A DNA stretch of 64,000 nucleotides from Symsagittifera roscoffensis (GCF_963678635.1 NC_087065.1:1-64000), one strand, 5' to 3'. Positions 1 through 8,153 are shown, counted from the stretch's first letter. The notes: generated by a model not told the origin, from the sequence alone. Numbers and translations are program-made.

Positions 1-190
1 TTGAAAAGTTTTGCACACTTGTTGAAAAAACCAAAACAGTTTTTGCATCTTGTAAAAAAGTTTAATTAAATTTTTGCAAACGTGTTGAAAAAATCAAACC
101 AAAATTAGCATCTTGCGAAAAAACTCTTGATTTAAATAAAAACAATTTTGACAAGATTTTCAAAATTGACAAGATTTCAATTTTGACAAA
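1..190. repeat. Left Maverick terminal-repeat-like A/T minisatellite
   Basis: Degenerate short repeats built on TTGCATCTTGT, TTGAAAAAA and TTTTGCACAC. The reverse complement of these words (ACAAGATGCAAAA, TTTTTTGACAAGATGC) fills 54930-55290 near the other Maverick end, so the two blocks are inverted relative to each other, as terminal inverted repeats would be. The block runs off the window edge, so the true end of the element is not visible. Confidence 0.55.
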
Positions 191-193
191 TAT

Positions 194-796
194 TCAATTA
201 TTAATAGAAAAATTGATACGCTCACTATTTACGGTACCAAAACCATCAATAAAACAATCAACAATTTTCAACAAGTCAGTTTCATACTTTGAGTTTTGAA
301 CTTTTCGAATCCTTTCCAAAAAAGCTGATCCAAGAGTCTGAGTGGACGCAAGCTTCTGAGCAGAACTGAGATAATTTCTTTTGAATTTTTTTCGCAGCAG
401 TCGTTTCTTTGCAACACTGGGTAATTTTTCCGGTATTCTACATTTCAAGTTGTGTTCGACTGCACGATTCAATTGATTGAAGATTGAAAACTTCACCTCT
501 TGATGAAATAATATTGAAATAAAATCTGTATTTGTATAAAGTATATATACAGTCAACAATTTGATAAGTGAAATGATATTTATCTAATCTTTGCAAAATC
601 TGATCGAGTGATGATCCGATTAATATAAGTAAAATTTACAATTTTCCACTGGGCAGAATGATGAATGGTTAGATACACAGTAGTCTTGGGTGACAATAAA
701 TTTTTCATAAAATTTTTCTGAGACAGAGATAAAAAGAGATTTTGCATTGTAGTCCGAATAAAAAGTGGGATATGCTTGACACATAGCAGATGCCAT
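194..796 (-). pseudogene. Maverick subterminal gene L1 (two exons, frame broken by 7-bp duplication)
   Basis: No known function. Exon 1 is 796..640 (ATG at 796; starts MASAMCQ) and exon 2 is 583..194. The 56-nt intron 639..584 has GTAAAT at the donor and GATTAG at the acceptor and is phase 1. The gene was delimited by comparison with the inverted homologue at 53066-53561: both share the N-terminal exon, a DC-YTL-K-RFY block and a basic C-terminal half with LASTQTL and QNSKYE. In this copy the heptamer GATTGAA is duplicated at 475-488, which shifts the frame between the RFY block and the C-terminal half; the open C-terminal part alone is 194..559. The C-terminal half is rich in Lys/Arg, so nucleic-acid binding is possible but only inferred. 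A TATATAA lies about 44 nt upstream of the ATG (840-846). Confidence 0.65.
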
Positions 797-1009
797 CACC
801 GATTACTTTTGAAAATGATTTTTATCTATATTGAATTGCTTATATAGCAGTTCCATCACCTACGCAATGTCCATATTTGGATCATCACCTACTCATTATT
901 CCATATAAGGTAATAATACCTTATATGGATTGTACAGTGAGTCATCTAGATTTCCTAATTTCTATAAATTTACAAATATCATTATTTTGAAATATCTACT
1001 ATTGATCAG
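797..1009. promoter_or_regulatory. Divergent promoter with perfect palindrome
   Basis: This spacer separates the minus-strand L1 gene from the plus-strand L2 gene. It holds a TATA-like element for L1 (minus strand, 846-840) and a perfect inverted repeat at 901-928 with 12-bp arms (CCATATAAGGTA) around a 4-nt centre. The equivalent spacer at the other end (52850-53065) has a TATATAA upstream of its plus-strand gene and a weaker relative of the palindrome near 52945-52972. Position and symmetry suggest an operator or dimer-binding site; the function is inferred. Confidence 0.5.
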
Positions 1010-1573
1010 TTGGTTCTGAATCTTAAATCAAAAAAGTATTCACGAAAAGATATCCTTCTCAACTATATTGAATTTGCTAAGAACCAAAAAAGGATTGGGA
1101 GATTTTCTTGGTCCCAAAAACCCTACAACGGAAAAATTTACTTTGAACCTTGCTTCCAATTGCTAAAGAAAAATGAATCTGGACAAATCGAAAAAACACA
1201 GCAAGTCTATATTGGTGAAAAAGAAGGGGAAAGGATATCAGCAATACGGAATACTGTTATTCACGATGCTGAAAACCTTGGACTCGTTCCTGTATTGGAA
1301 CCCTATTCTGACAAAGACTCAACCATGGAGCAGGAACTTGCGAACTGTCATGCGGTGTATGACGTAGCAACATACAAGAAGAGAAGGGTGTGTGTCACAA
1401 TCAAGAAGTACAGTGTGAACAAGCCACCCTACATTCAGATTCGACTCTTCACTGCAAAGGAGAACGAAGTCTTGAAGCACGTTGCCTATGTCAACTGTAC
1501 TTTGAACGAATTCAAAGAACTTGCCCAAGTTTTGGGAGATTTTATGTTTGTTGAGAACTGTAATTTTCAATAG
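1010..1573 (+). CDS. Maverick subterminal gene L2, candidate PC4-like ssDNA-binding protein
   Basis: The frame is open for about 187 codons but has no ATG at its 5' end. At 1034-1036 it reads AAG where the homologue at 52847-52849 has the initiator ATG, so this copy has probably lost its start codon (or uses TTG 1010 or an unseen 5' exon). The rest aligns throughout with the inverted homologue (52355-52849), including FEPCFQLLK, NTVIHDAENLGLVP and NKPPYIQIRLFTAKENE. Two segments end in a strand followed by a helix (CTLNEFKELAQVL at the C-terminus), recalling the PC4/p15 fold of ssDNA-binding coactivators. The family assignment is inference from pattern only. It is transcribed away from L1 and followed by another small gene in the same direction. 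Confidence 0.6.
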   Translation: MVLNLKSKKYSRKDILLNYIEFAKNQKRIGRFSWSQKPYNGKIYFEPCFQLLKKNESGQIEKTQQVYIGEKEGERISAIRNTVIHDAENLGLVPVLEPYSDKDSTMEQELANCHAVYDVATYKKRRVCVTIKKYSVNKPPYIQIRLFTAKENEVLKHVAYVNCTLNEFKELAQVLGDFMFVENCNFQ

Positions 1574-1662
1574 TTTTGTTGTTGAGTGATGTTATTATAG
1601 TAATGTAATTCAAATATTTATCTTCTTGAATCATTAGTTAAAACTTCTTTGAGCTGAGCAGT

Positions 1663-2091
1663 ATGAGTTGGAACATTGGTTTTTCCAGAAATCTTGTTTT
1701 AAAGCTTCAAAATAAATTGGGACTTTTTCATATCGTCTTACAAGAAAAATCCCAGAAATTTTCACTAACAGTTTTGGAATCTCAAAATTTACCAAAATTG
1801 CAAAATTTGGATACAGAATCACAAATTTCTCAATTTGAGTGGACTTTGCATAATGGAAAACGAAAAATTTTTCTAAGTTATCGTTCAGATATTAAAAAAA
1901 TAGATATTATAGAGTATCGTAGAAAAGGAAACACTTGGATAAACAATCAGAATTTTCAGTTGGAAAAAAAAGAGTATGATAATTTGATTGATTTTATCCC
2001 CTCAGTTTTGTCTTATGTAGAAACATTCAAAAAAACTTGTATCATTATTGACAAATGCACTGTAGAAAATGAACGTTCAGAAATTGAATGA
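1663..2091 (+). CDS. Candidate PC4-like small protein
   Basis: 142 aa from an ATG. The middle segment resembles the PC4 pattern: a strand KIDIIEYRR, then a basic turn, then FQLEKKEYDNLIDFIP, comparable in layout to the last strand and helix of PC4, which binds single-stranded DNA. No homologue is named with certainty. It sits third from the element end; the equivalent place at the other end (51265-51873) holds a different protein with the same kind of pattern. It ends 30 nt before the next reading frame. A role in replication or transcription of the element is inferred. Confidence 0.5.
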   Translation: MSWNIGFSRNLVLKLQNKLGLFHIVLQEKSQKFSLTVLESQNLPKLQNLDTESQISQFEWTLHNGKRKIFLSYRSDIKKIDIIEYRRKGNTWINNQNFQLEKKEYDNLIDFIPSVLSYVETFKKTCIIIDKCTVENERSEIE

Positions 2092-2120
2092 AATTCTCAG
2101 AAATTTTGATTTGATAAAGC

Positions 2121-2471
2121 ATGACTTTTCATCAAATACAAAAAGAAAAACATTTTTTTTGTACCTGTATTGTTTTGGACCCAAACATAAATTTGAAAGA
2201 AATGGACCAAAAATTTCCTTTTGGGGGTCTAATTGGATACGGAAATTCTTGTATGGATTACTTTTTTGCAAATTCAAAAATTTTCAGACTTCATGCAATT
2301 TTACATGATGCAGCTGGATCTGTGAATTCTACTACTTATAAGGGACCTGGTTATTATTATGTTTTACCTAGATTTCCAAGTTCTTGTTTTCTTGGTCACG
2401 TGACTGGATTAATTTTCTGTTTATATGTTAAAATTTTTGCTGCATCAGTATATGCATTGTTTGATTGTTAG
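2121..2471 (+). CDS. Hypothetical Maverick protein with Gly-rich/HD motif and hydrophobic C-terminus
   Basis: 116 aa from ATG 2121. Its centre has GGLIGYGN (residues about 35-42), then HDAAGSV about 20 residues later, then KGPGYYYVLP, and the last 30 residues are hydrophobic (CFLGHVTGLIFCLYVKIF). The Gly-loop followed by His-Asp recalls the spacing in parvovirus-type phospholipase A2 domains, but the cysteines and the rest of the fold cannot be confirmed, so no enzyme is called. It lies between the PC4-like gene and the nuclease-like gene. Confidence 0.45.
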   Translation: MTFHQIQKEKHFFCTCIVLDPNINLKEMDQKFPFGGLIGYGNSCMDYFFANSKIFRLHAILHDAAGSVNSTTYKGPGYYYVLPRFPSSCFLGHVTGLIFCLYVKIFAASVYALFDC

Positions 2472-2510
2472 TGATTCTAACAAAAAATTTCAGCGAAAAC
2501 AGTTATCATC

Positions 2511-2980
2511 ATGAGTGTAGTTGTTTTGGATATTGAGTGTATTGAAAACAAAATAGTTAAAGAGTTAGGAGTTTATCAAAATGGACAAACTGTGGGATAT
2601 TCCTTTCTTCCTCCCAAAAAATTCAAAGCTACATCTCAGTCTGCTTGGTGTACGAAGCATCTTCATGGAATCAATTGGAACAGTGGCCATGAAAAATATA
2701 CTGAGTTTGAAAAAATATTCAAAAAACTAAAAGCTCCAGAAACGGAGTTTTTTGCAAAGGTTATGAAAAATGTAAAATTCTGTCAGAAATTTTGGAAACA
2801 AAAGTTACAAACTTGGATGACTACTCATGTCCAAAAGTTCAGAATTTGATTTTCAAAGATGAAGAATATGATTGGAGGTGTAGCAACTACCCATTTCGTC
2901 ATGCAAATACTCTTCACTGTGCAGAAAGAAAAACATTTGCATACGAAACATGGACTCGATGTTTTTTTAATAAATTGTAA
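2511..2980 (+). pseudogene. Nuclease-like (RNase H-fold, DxE motif) protein, frame broken
   Basis: Starts at ATG 2511 just after a splice-acceptor-like AATTTCAG (2485-2492). The N-terminus VVLDIECIE has the Asp-x-Glu of DEDD-type 3'-5' exonucleases, followed by KELGVYQNG and a PPKKF stretch. Frame 1 ends at 2849, but the frame shifted by -1 continues to 2980 with a Cys/His cluster (CPKVQNL, CSNYPFRH, HCAERK) that looks like the genuine C-terminus, possibly zinc-binding. The switch lies at the T6 run at 2746-2752. It is a one-base deletion, an assembly error or programmed -1 frameshifting; the sequence alone cannot separate these. The catalytic assignment is inference. Confidence 0.55.
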
Positions 2981-3060
2981 ATTACCTTAATAATTTTGTA
3001 TTATCGTGTTTTTGAAATTTAAATGTCAGTCATTATCAATTTTTTCATTCCAGAGTTAAG

Positions 3061-3324
3061 ATGGGTGATGAATGTGACAAGCAATTAAATTTAGGAAATT
3101 TTGCTTTTGATGAGGAGAATCATGAACGAAAATCTTGGAAGTTTTTTGGACTTTCGTGTAATAGATCTCTTTTAGTGTTTATGTGCCAATTTTTTGTCAT
3201 AGTTTTAATACTAGCTTGTGCAATCGTTCGAATAATGTTATTTACTACATGTGAAGAAACAACTGTTTGGGTAGCAATTTTATCAAGTACAGTCGGTTAT
3301 ATTTTACCTTCTCCAAAGCTATGA
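3061..3324 (+). CDS. Small two-pass membrane protein of Maverick
   Basis: 87 aa from ATG 3061, just downstream of an acceptor-like TTCATTCCAG (3046-3055). It has an acidic N-terminus (residues 1-25), a strongly hydrophobic helix about 37-60 (LLVFMCQFFVIVLILACAIV), then TCEETTVWVAILSS and a second short hydrophobic stretch ending in ILPSPKL. Its stop TGA overlaps the ATG of the packaging ATPase (ATGA at 3321-3324). My recollection is that small membrane proteins of this kind sit beside the ATPase in animal Mavericks; the role (virion membrane or anchoring) is unknown. Confidence 0.7.
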   Translation: MGDECDKQLNLGNFAFDEENHERKSWKFFGLSCNRSLLVFMCQFFVIVLILACAIVRIMLFTTCEETTVWVAILSSTVGYILPSPKL

Positions 3325-4187
3325 ATAAAATAATTTCTACCAAAGAACGAGTTTTTATTTCGCTAGTTGGACCGAGTGGATCTGGAAAATCACATCTTAT
3401 TTTTGAGTGGTTAAAAATTGGTACATTTCAACCAAAGTTTGACAAAATTTTTTATTTTTATCAACATTATCAACCTCTTTATGGACAAATGCAAAGAAAA
3501 AACCTTAAGTTTATCCGAGGAGTCAACTTTGAACTGATTGAAAACCTTCCCAATAATGGAACAAAATACCTGTTAATATTTGATGATTCTTGTGAAGAAA
3601 TTTCAAATTCTAAGCAGTTTGTAAAAGTTGCTACTGCTAGAAGACACAGGGGACTGAATACAATATATATTAAGCATAACTTGTTTCATCAAAGCAAATT
3701 GGGAAGAGATGTTGAGTTACAAAATACACATATAGTCCTATTCAAGTCACCGAGAGATGTTTTACAAATCAATACATTAAGTCAACAACTAGGTCTAGGA
3801 TCACAATTGAAAGAGTGGTATCAAGATGCAACATCTACTCCTTATGGTCATTTACTCATTGATTTAACTCCAAAAACAGTTGATTCGCTAAGATATTGCA
3901 CAAACAGTGGTTCAGTTCCATCAAAGTTTTATCTACCAGCAGGAACAGAAACTAAGTTTTTGGACGATGAGCATACAATACGTCTCTATACTCCCAATAT
4001 TCCAAACATTTTCCCAAAAACTTCAAAAACAATTCATCCTCCATTGTCCAAAAAGTTTCATTCAATTCCTCCGCGAATGTCTAGTAAACTTACTACGAGG
4101 CGAGCTAAAGGATCTTCGAAAAGTAGACGTAGTAAAATATCGACGAGAAATATCAGAACTCACACGAAGAAGAACTTCACTGCATGA
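3321..4187 (+). CDS. A32/FtsK-HerA-type genome-packaging ATPase
   Basis: 288 aa from ATG 3321. This start is chosen because it overlaps the previous stop as ATGA and lies just before the Walker A motif; a longer frame from 3267 would run far into the upstream gene. Walker A is GPSGSGKS (residues 17-24). Walker B is YLLIFDD (about 83-89). A sensor-like segment ATARRHRGLNTIYIKHNLF follows, typical of the DNA-packaging ATPases of Polintons, adenovirus-like and NCLDV lineages, which pump the genome into capsids. The last 60 residues are very basic (RRAKGSSKSRRSKIS) and overlap another reading frame that looks coding, so the true C-terminus may be shorter. Core morphogenesis gene of the element. 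Confidence 0.88.
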   Translation: MNKIISTKERVFISLVGPSGSGKSHLIFEWLKIGTFQPKFDKIFYFYQHYQPLYGQMQRKNLKFIRGVNFELIENLPNNGTKYLLIFDDSCEEISNSKQFVKVATARRHRGLNTIYIKHNLFHQSKLGRDVELQNTHIVLFKSPRDVLQINTLSQQLGLGSQLKEWYQDATSTPYGHLLIDLTPKTVDSLRYCTNSGSVPSKFYLPAGTETKFLDDEHTIRLYTPNIPNIFPKTSKTIHPPLSKKFHSIPPRMSSKLTTRRAKGSSKSRRSKISTRNIRTHTKKNFTA

Positions 4188-4269
4188 AAGGAGAACTATT
4201 TTGAGCTCACCAAAAGGCTTACAATTAATATCTGTTATCACTCCTTTTGTCATTAAACGATTGACGTAG
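3967..4269 (+). CDS. Small basic protein in alternative frame overlapping the ATPase end
   Basis: The frame from about 4078 to 4269 encodes a regular, charged helix-rich segment (ELKDLRKVDVVKYRREISEL, TRRRTSLHERR) ending in KGLQLISVITPFVIKRLT. It reads like a constrained protein rather than a shadow, and it ends one base before the ATG of the next gene (stop TAG 4267-4269, ATG 4271). The only in-frame upstream ATG is 3967; the part between 3967 and about 4078 is probably ATPase shadow, so the real start is uncertain or lost. Function unknown; a basic virion protein is possible. Confidence 0.4.
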   Translation: MSIQYVSILPIFQTFSQKLQKQFILHCPKSFIQFLRECLVNLLRGELKDLRKVDVVKYRREISELTRRRTSLHERRTILSSPKGLQLISVITPFVIKRLT

Positions 4270-4270
4270 T

Positions 4271-4681
4271 ATGGATCAGTTTGTTCTAATTCCTTACTCA
4301 ATTTATCAATCATAAAGCACACTTCCAAAAAAACCAAAATTGGAACAAAAGCAAGAAAAAGAGGAGATTGTACCAAAAAATTTAGATTCTATTTACAGTG
4401 CTGTAAATGCAAAGTTGAAAACGAGTAACAATAAGCAGCTTATTGATTTAATTTTGAACTCTCCTAGAATTAGACTAAGTCAGTCAGAAAATATCATATT
4501 AGATAATCGAGACACAAAAGAATCAATTGTAGACTTTGTTTGTGCACTAAAACGAAAAAATACCGACTTTACCGATATTTACTTTACCATTTTGGAAGCA
4601 ACTCAAATTCCACCTAAACTTGTTGCCAACAAGAATGCCAAAGCGAAAGACAGAGGAACTTGGATCCCTTTCAAAATCTGA
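4271..4681 (+). pseudogene. Conserved Maverick small protein with an in-frame TAA
   Basis: ATG 4271 opens a frame starting MDQFVLIPYSIYQS, followed by TAA at 4313-4315. The same frame then stays open to 4681 with no further ATG (IYSAVNAKLK, SPRIRLSQSENIILD, YFTILEA, KDRGTWIPFKI). One frame, one stop and no alternative start argue for a nonsense mutation in a gene of about 136 codons. The 3' end overlaps the integrase start (4635) by 47 nt. The function is not known; its place between ATPase and integrase fits a virion or DNA-associated protein. Confidence 0.6.
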
Positions 4682-5576
4682 AAAGGTAAGTCTGAACAGA
4701 TTGTATTCTAGGGGTAGAGCTGCGTACGGTTCTGTGCGAAACTTGAGTAAAGCAAGCGGATTGTCAAAAAAGAAAGTAGAACAGTTTTTACAAACCAAGA
4801 CATCGTATACAAAATTTGGTCCCTTAATCAGACGTTTTCGAAGGCTTCAAGCATTTTCAAAATATATAAATGAAATTTGGTGTATGGATTTGGCATTTGT
4901 GGACAAACTAGCGAGTCAAAACAAGGGAGTCAAATATTTATTGGTTGCTGTTGATGTTTTTTCGCGATTTGTCAGAGTTCAAACAATGAAAACTAAATAT
5001 GCCAAAGACACTTTGCAAGCTTTCAAAAAAATGATTTCTCGAAAAAACACTCCTGAAAAGCTTTGGGTTGATAAAGGAACGGAATATGGAGGAATTTTCA
5101 AAAAATTTTGCAAGGAAAAAAGCATTGAAGTTTACTCGACCATGAGTGAAACAAAAGCTCCATTTGCAGAGAGAGCCATTCAATCATTAAAACACATTAT
5201 TTACCGCTACATAGAAGATCATGGTGAAAAATTCATTAACAAGTTGCCGCAATTTGTGTCTACAATGAATTGTCGCATCAATAGATCTATTGGGAAATCA
5301 CCTAGAGATGTCAAGAATACTGATTTCCTCTCAATTTTGTACAATAAACCTCTAACAAGGTATAAGAAACTAAAATTCAAAGTTGGAGACAGAGTGAGAA
5401 TTTCAAAGAATGATATTCCGTTCCGAAAAGGATATAAACCACATCTTACAGATGAAATTTTTGAAATTTTGGCAGTCTCTACAAAAAAGCCTCCAACATA
5501 CATCATCAAAGATCTCGACAAAGAGGAAATTCTTGGAGAATTTTATGAAAAAGAGCTTAGAAATTGTTCTGATTAA
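4635..5576 (+). CDS. int: Retroviral-type (DDE) integrase of Maverick
   Basis: 313 aa from ATG 4635. The first 80 residues form a basic helical N-terminal part (LSKASGLSKKKVEQFLQ). The RNase H-fold catalytic core follows with Asp85 (WCMDLAFVD), Asp146 (LWVDKGTEYGG) and Glu179 (KAPFAERAI), a DDE triad with 32 residues between the last two. After residue 260 an SH3/chromo-like tail appears (KVGDRVRIS, HLTDEIFEIL, GEFYEKEL), usual in Polinton integrases. The enzyme would join element ends to target DNA. All catalytic residues and motifs are present and the frame is intact, unlike most neighbours. Confidence 0.9.
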   Translation: MPKRKTEELGSLSKSEKVSLNRLYSRGRAAYGSVRNLSKASGLSKKKVEQFLQTKTSYTKFGPLIRRFRRLQAFSKYINEIWCMDLAFVDKLASQNKGVKYLLVAVDVFSRFVRVQTMKTKYAKDTLQAFKKMISRKNTPEKLWVDKGTEYGGIFKKFCKEKSIEVYSTMSETKAPFAERAIQSLKHIIYRYIEDHGEKFINKLPQFVSTMNCRINRSIGKSPRDVKNTDFLSILYNKPLTRYKKLKFKVGDRVRISKNDIPFRKGYKPHLTDEIFEILAVSTKKPPTYIIKDLDKEEILGEFYEKELRNCSD

Positions 5577-5618
5577 AGGTAAATCATTTTTAAATTAAAT
5601 TTTTACCGATCAGTTGTC

Positions 5619-6445
5619 ATGGATTCTTTCACTATTGAGTTGGTTTCCAACGCTTCTTTTAATTGTTATCCGAGTAATAGTCTTAGTTCTTTTACAAATT
5701 TTCTACCTGAACAAATACATTTGAAAGGAGAATGGGAGGGTGCTATTTCAGAAATATCATACCCTTCTTTGTACCAAAATGTTACAGAGGGAAAGTTTAC
5801 ATTCGTAGATGGAAGAGAAAGTTCTGAGGAGAAAAGAAAGATTGTACCGATGAACATTGAACCAGGATTGTATCCAAGTATTGTTGATATAGTTGTAGCC
5901 ATGAACAACAAAATTCGGGAACGTCTAGGAGCTCAAGTTTTTGAATATAACGGAATCTATATATCAGTAGATAAAATTACACAAAAAGTTGCTGTTCATT
6001 TACCTGAGAGTCAATCAGTGTTTATAATTCAGAGTGCTGATTTGAGCCACATTTTTGGTTGTGATTTAGAACAAAATCAAACAGGGGTTATAATGAAAGG
6101 AAAAGGTCCACATTATCCTCAGTATTCTTACGACATTATAAGAATACATTCCCTAATGATATACAGTGATATTATAGAATATTATATAGTTGGTGATACA
6201 AAAACTCCCTTAATGCGTTGTATTCCATTTATCTCCAAAGTGAAGAGTGCAGATATAATTTCTACAAAACAGTACATGTTTATCAATCCTTTACAAATTT
6301 ACAGTTTAAAAAGCTGTTGAAAATTTCTTTCCATAGTATCAAGATAGAACTAAGAGATAGTACAGGCGAAAAAATTCCTTTTGTGTCCGTAGGAATCACT
6401 CGAGTTGTTCTCTTGTTCCGCAAGATTTCGAATAATCATTTTTGA
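5619..6445 (+). pseudogene. Minor capsid (penton-like) protein, C-terminal frame break
   Basis: ATG 5619 opens 233 codons with LVSNASFNCYPSN, a WEGAISEISYPSLYQNVTEG block and EPGLYPSIVDIVVAMNN, the pattern of Polinton minor capsid/penton-type proteins. The first frame stops at 6320, but the -1 frame continues to 6445 with FHSIKIELRDSTGEKIPF and VGITRVVLLFRK, which looks like the authentic C-terminus. The switch is between about 6285 and 6300 (CCTTTACAAATTT). It is a one-base indel or assembly error; programmed frameshifting is possible. Assignment as minor capsid rests on these motifs and on its place between integrase and major capsid. Confidence 0.7.
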
Positions 6446-6501
6446 TTTAAACTTCATACGAAATTGTTGCTCAAAATTCAGCTGATTTCCCTATTTTTTG
6501 A

Positions 6502-6837
6502 GGACATGCAAGACAGCGTGGAAGAGGTTTTGGAGCTCTTGCACAAACTCTTGGGAGAACTGCAATCCCCTTTATTAAAAAATATATAGTCCCAGCTGCG
6601 AAAAGAATTGGGGCATATTTGTTTGAAATTGCTGCTCCAGAGGTTGGGGAAGTTGTTAGTGGACGTAAAAAACTCAAAACATTTGCGAAAGATGTGGGAA
6701 CAAAAACAATTCGGAAACAATTGGGAGGTGGAAAAAAGAAATCTAAGCGTAGAACAGCTAGAACCAGATCCATTTCTCAAAAAAGTAGATCGAAAAACAG
6801 TCGCTCTCGCAAAGACATTTTTGACAATATAAAATGA
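6502..6837 (+). CDS. Basic core/pX-like protein (5' end unresolved)
   Basis: The frame is open from just after TGA 6499-6501 and has no ATG at its start, so an upstream exon or a lost start is likely. It begins GHARQRGRGFGALAQTLGRT, continues with an amphipathic or hydrophobic stretch (AIPFIKKYIVPAAKRIGAYL), then EIAAPEVGEVVSGRKK and a very basic, Ser/Arg-rich tail (KKKSKRRTARTRS). This layout recalls adenovirus core or membrane-active minor proteins (pX/pVI) that bind DNA inside capsids; this is inference. The stop TGA overlaps the capsid ATG (ATGA, 6834-6837), suggesting polycistronic or tightly spaced expression. Confidence 0.55.
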   Translation, partial: GHARQRGRGFGALAQTLGRTAIPFIKKYIVPAAKRIGAYLFEIAAPEVGEVVSGRKKLKTFAKDVGTKTIRKQLGGGKKKSKRRTARTRSISQKSRSKNSRSRKDIFDNIK

Positions 6838-8153
6838 GTGTAAACCAAAGCCATTTTTGGTACGGGGCTTTTACAAATTCTTCATTGGAGATTTTTGATG
6901 AAGTCCCAGTTTTGGAAACAATTATGTCATCTTACACACAAGAAGTATTCCCCAGTACTTCTCTGGATGAAAGCAGTATTGAGTTTGAATTTGAAACGGA
7001 TCGTAACCTCTACTTGGATATGCGTGATACCCATCTTAGCTTAAAGCTTCAACTATTTAAAGGAAGATTGTTTGATGCTTTCAAAAAAGAAAAAGTAGAA
7101 CATAAAGCAAAATCGGAGGAAGATTCAGATGAGGAACCACAAACTTACTTAACTTATGTAAACAATCTACTACATTCTCTATTCTCGAACTGTGAAGTTT
7201 ATTTTAACAATACAATGGCTTACAATGCCAATGGATTATATCCTCATAAGGCACAGATATCGAACGAATTCAACTCGTCAGCAGTGAGTAATAAAGGAAT
7301 TCTTGCTTTTCATGGATACAGTTTTGAAGAAAATCCTGATGCATTTGATATGTATCCATTCACTGACAGAGCAAACTCCTTGGGAACAGGGATAACTTTT
7401 TCACTCTATGGGAGGCTCGCCATTGATTTGTTTACTTGCGAAAAACTGTTGCTACCAAATACCAAAAATCGAATTAAACTTATTCGAGCTAGACCTAATT
7501 TTTACATGTTATCTGATATTCCAAATGTCAGTCTGAAAATAGTTGATTGTTCGTTGTTTACTAGAAGAATTTTAGTTGCTGAAACTAATCATCAATACTT
7601 GCAATGGAATCTGGAAAGAGAACCTGCTCAATACAATTACATGGAAACTATAGCAAGAACCTTTATCATTCCATCTCGTCAAAACCAATTCTTACAAGAA
7701 AATATTTTCAATAACGCTACAATAAGAAGAGTAGCTGCTGCAATGAATACAAATTCAGCTGTTGCAGGTTCTTTTTATGAAAATCCTTTCAATTATCAAC
7801 AATTTCATTTGAGAGAGCTTAGAATTATTCGGGGTGGAAGAGCAATTATTTCATTAGATACAACTTCTCCTTGTCGACCCAATGTTACAACAATGAAAGC
7901 AATGCAGTTTAACGAAGATTTTCCAGCTCTTCCTATGGAAGATTTTCAAAATCACTATATTCTAGTTTTCGACTTGACTTCACTACAGGATGCTGCTGAA
8001 CAGTTGCATTATCCAGAACTTAGTGGAGAACGCTTGAGATTAGAAATGTTTTTTCAGTTTCCCTTGGAGCAAGTAACGGTAGTGATAGTCTTGGGAGAAA
8101 GACTATCAAATTTTCAAATTGACAAACTCGGAACAGTCGCTAAAAATGTTTAG
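6834..8153 (+). CDS. Major capsid protein, double jelly-roll type
   Basis: 439 aa from ATG 6834, uninterrupted. It has the size and motif order expected of the Polinton major capsid: an N-terminal segment with FEFETDRNLYLDMRDTHLSL, an acidic insertion (about residues 90-105, EEDSDEEP), then YVNNLLHSLFSNCEVYFNN, a GTGITFSLYGRLAIDLF strand region, and a second half with LRELRIIRGGRAI and YILVFDLTSLQDAAEQLHYP. Polinton capsids are related to those of adenoviruses and NCLDVs and would form the icosahedral shell. Sequence identification is by motif and context; a fold prediction would settle it. It overlaps both neighbours by a few bases. Confidence 0.8.
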   Translation: MSVNQSHFWYGAFTNSSLEIFDEVPVLETIMSSYTQEVFPSTSLDESSIEFEFETDRNLYLDMRDTHLSLKLQLFKGRLFDAFKKEKVEHKAKSEEDSDEEPQTYLTYVNNLLHSLFSNCEVYFNNTMAYNANGLYPHKAQISNEFNSSAVSNKGILAFHGYSFEENPDAFDMYPFTDRANSLGTGITFSLYGRLAIDLFTCEKLLLPNTKNRIKLIRARPNFYMLSDIPNVSLKIVDCSLFTRRILVAETNHQYLQWNLEREPAQYNYMETIARTFIIPSRQNQFLQENIFNNATIRRVAAAMNTNSAVAGSFYENPFNYQQFHLRELRIIRGGRAIISLDTTSPCRPNVTTMKAMQFNEDFPALPMEDFQNHYILVFDLTSLQDAAEQLHYPELSGERLRLEMFFQFPLEQVTVVIVLGERLSNFQIDKLGTVAKNV

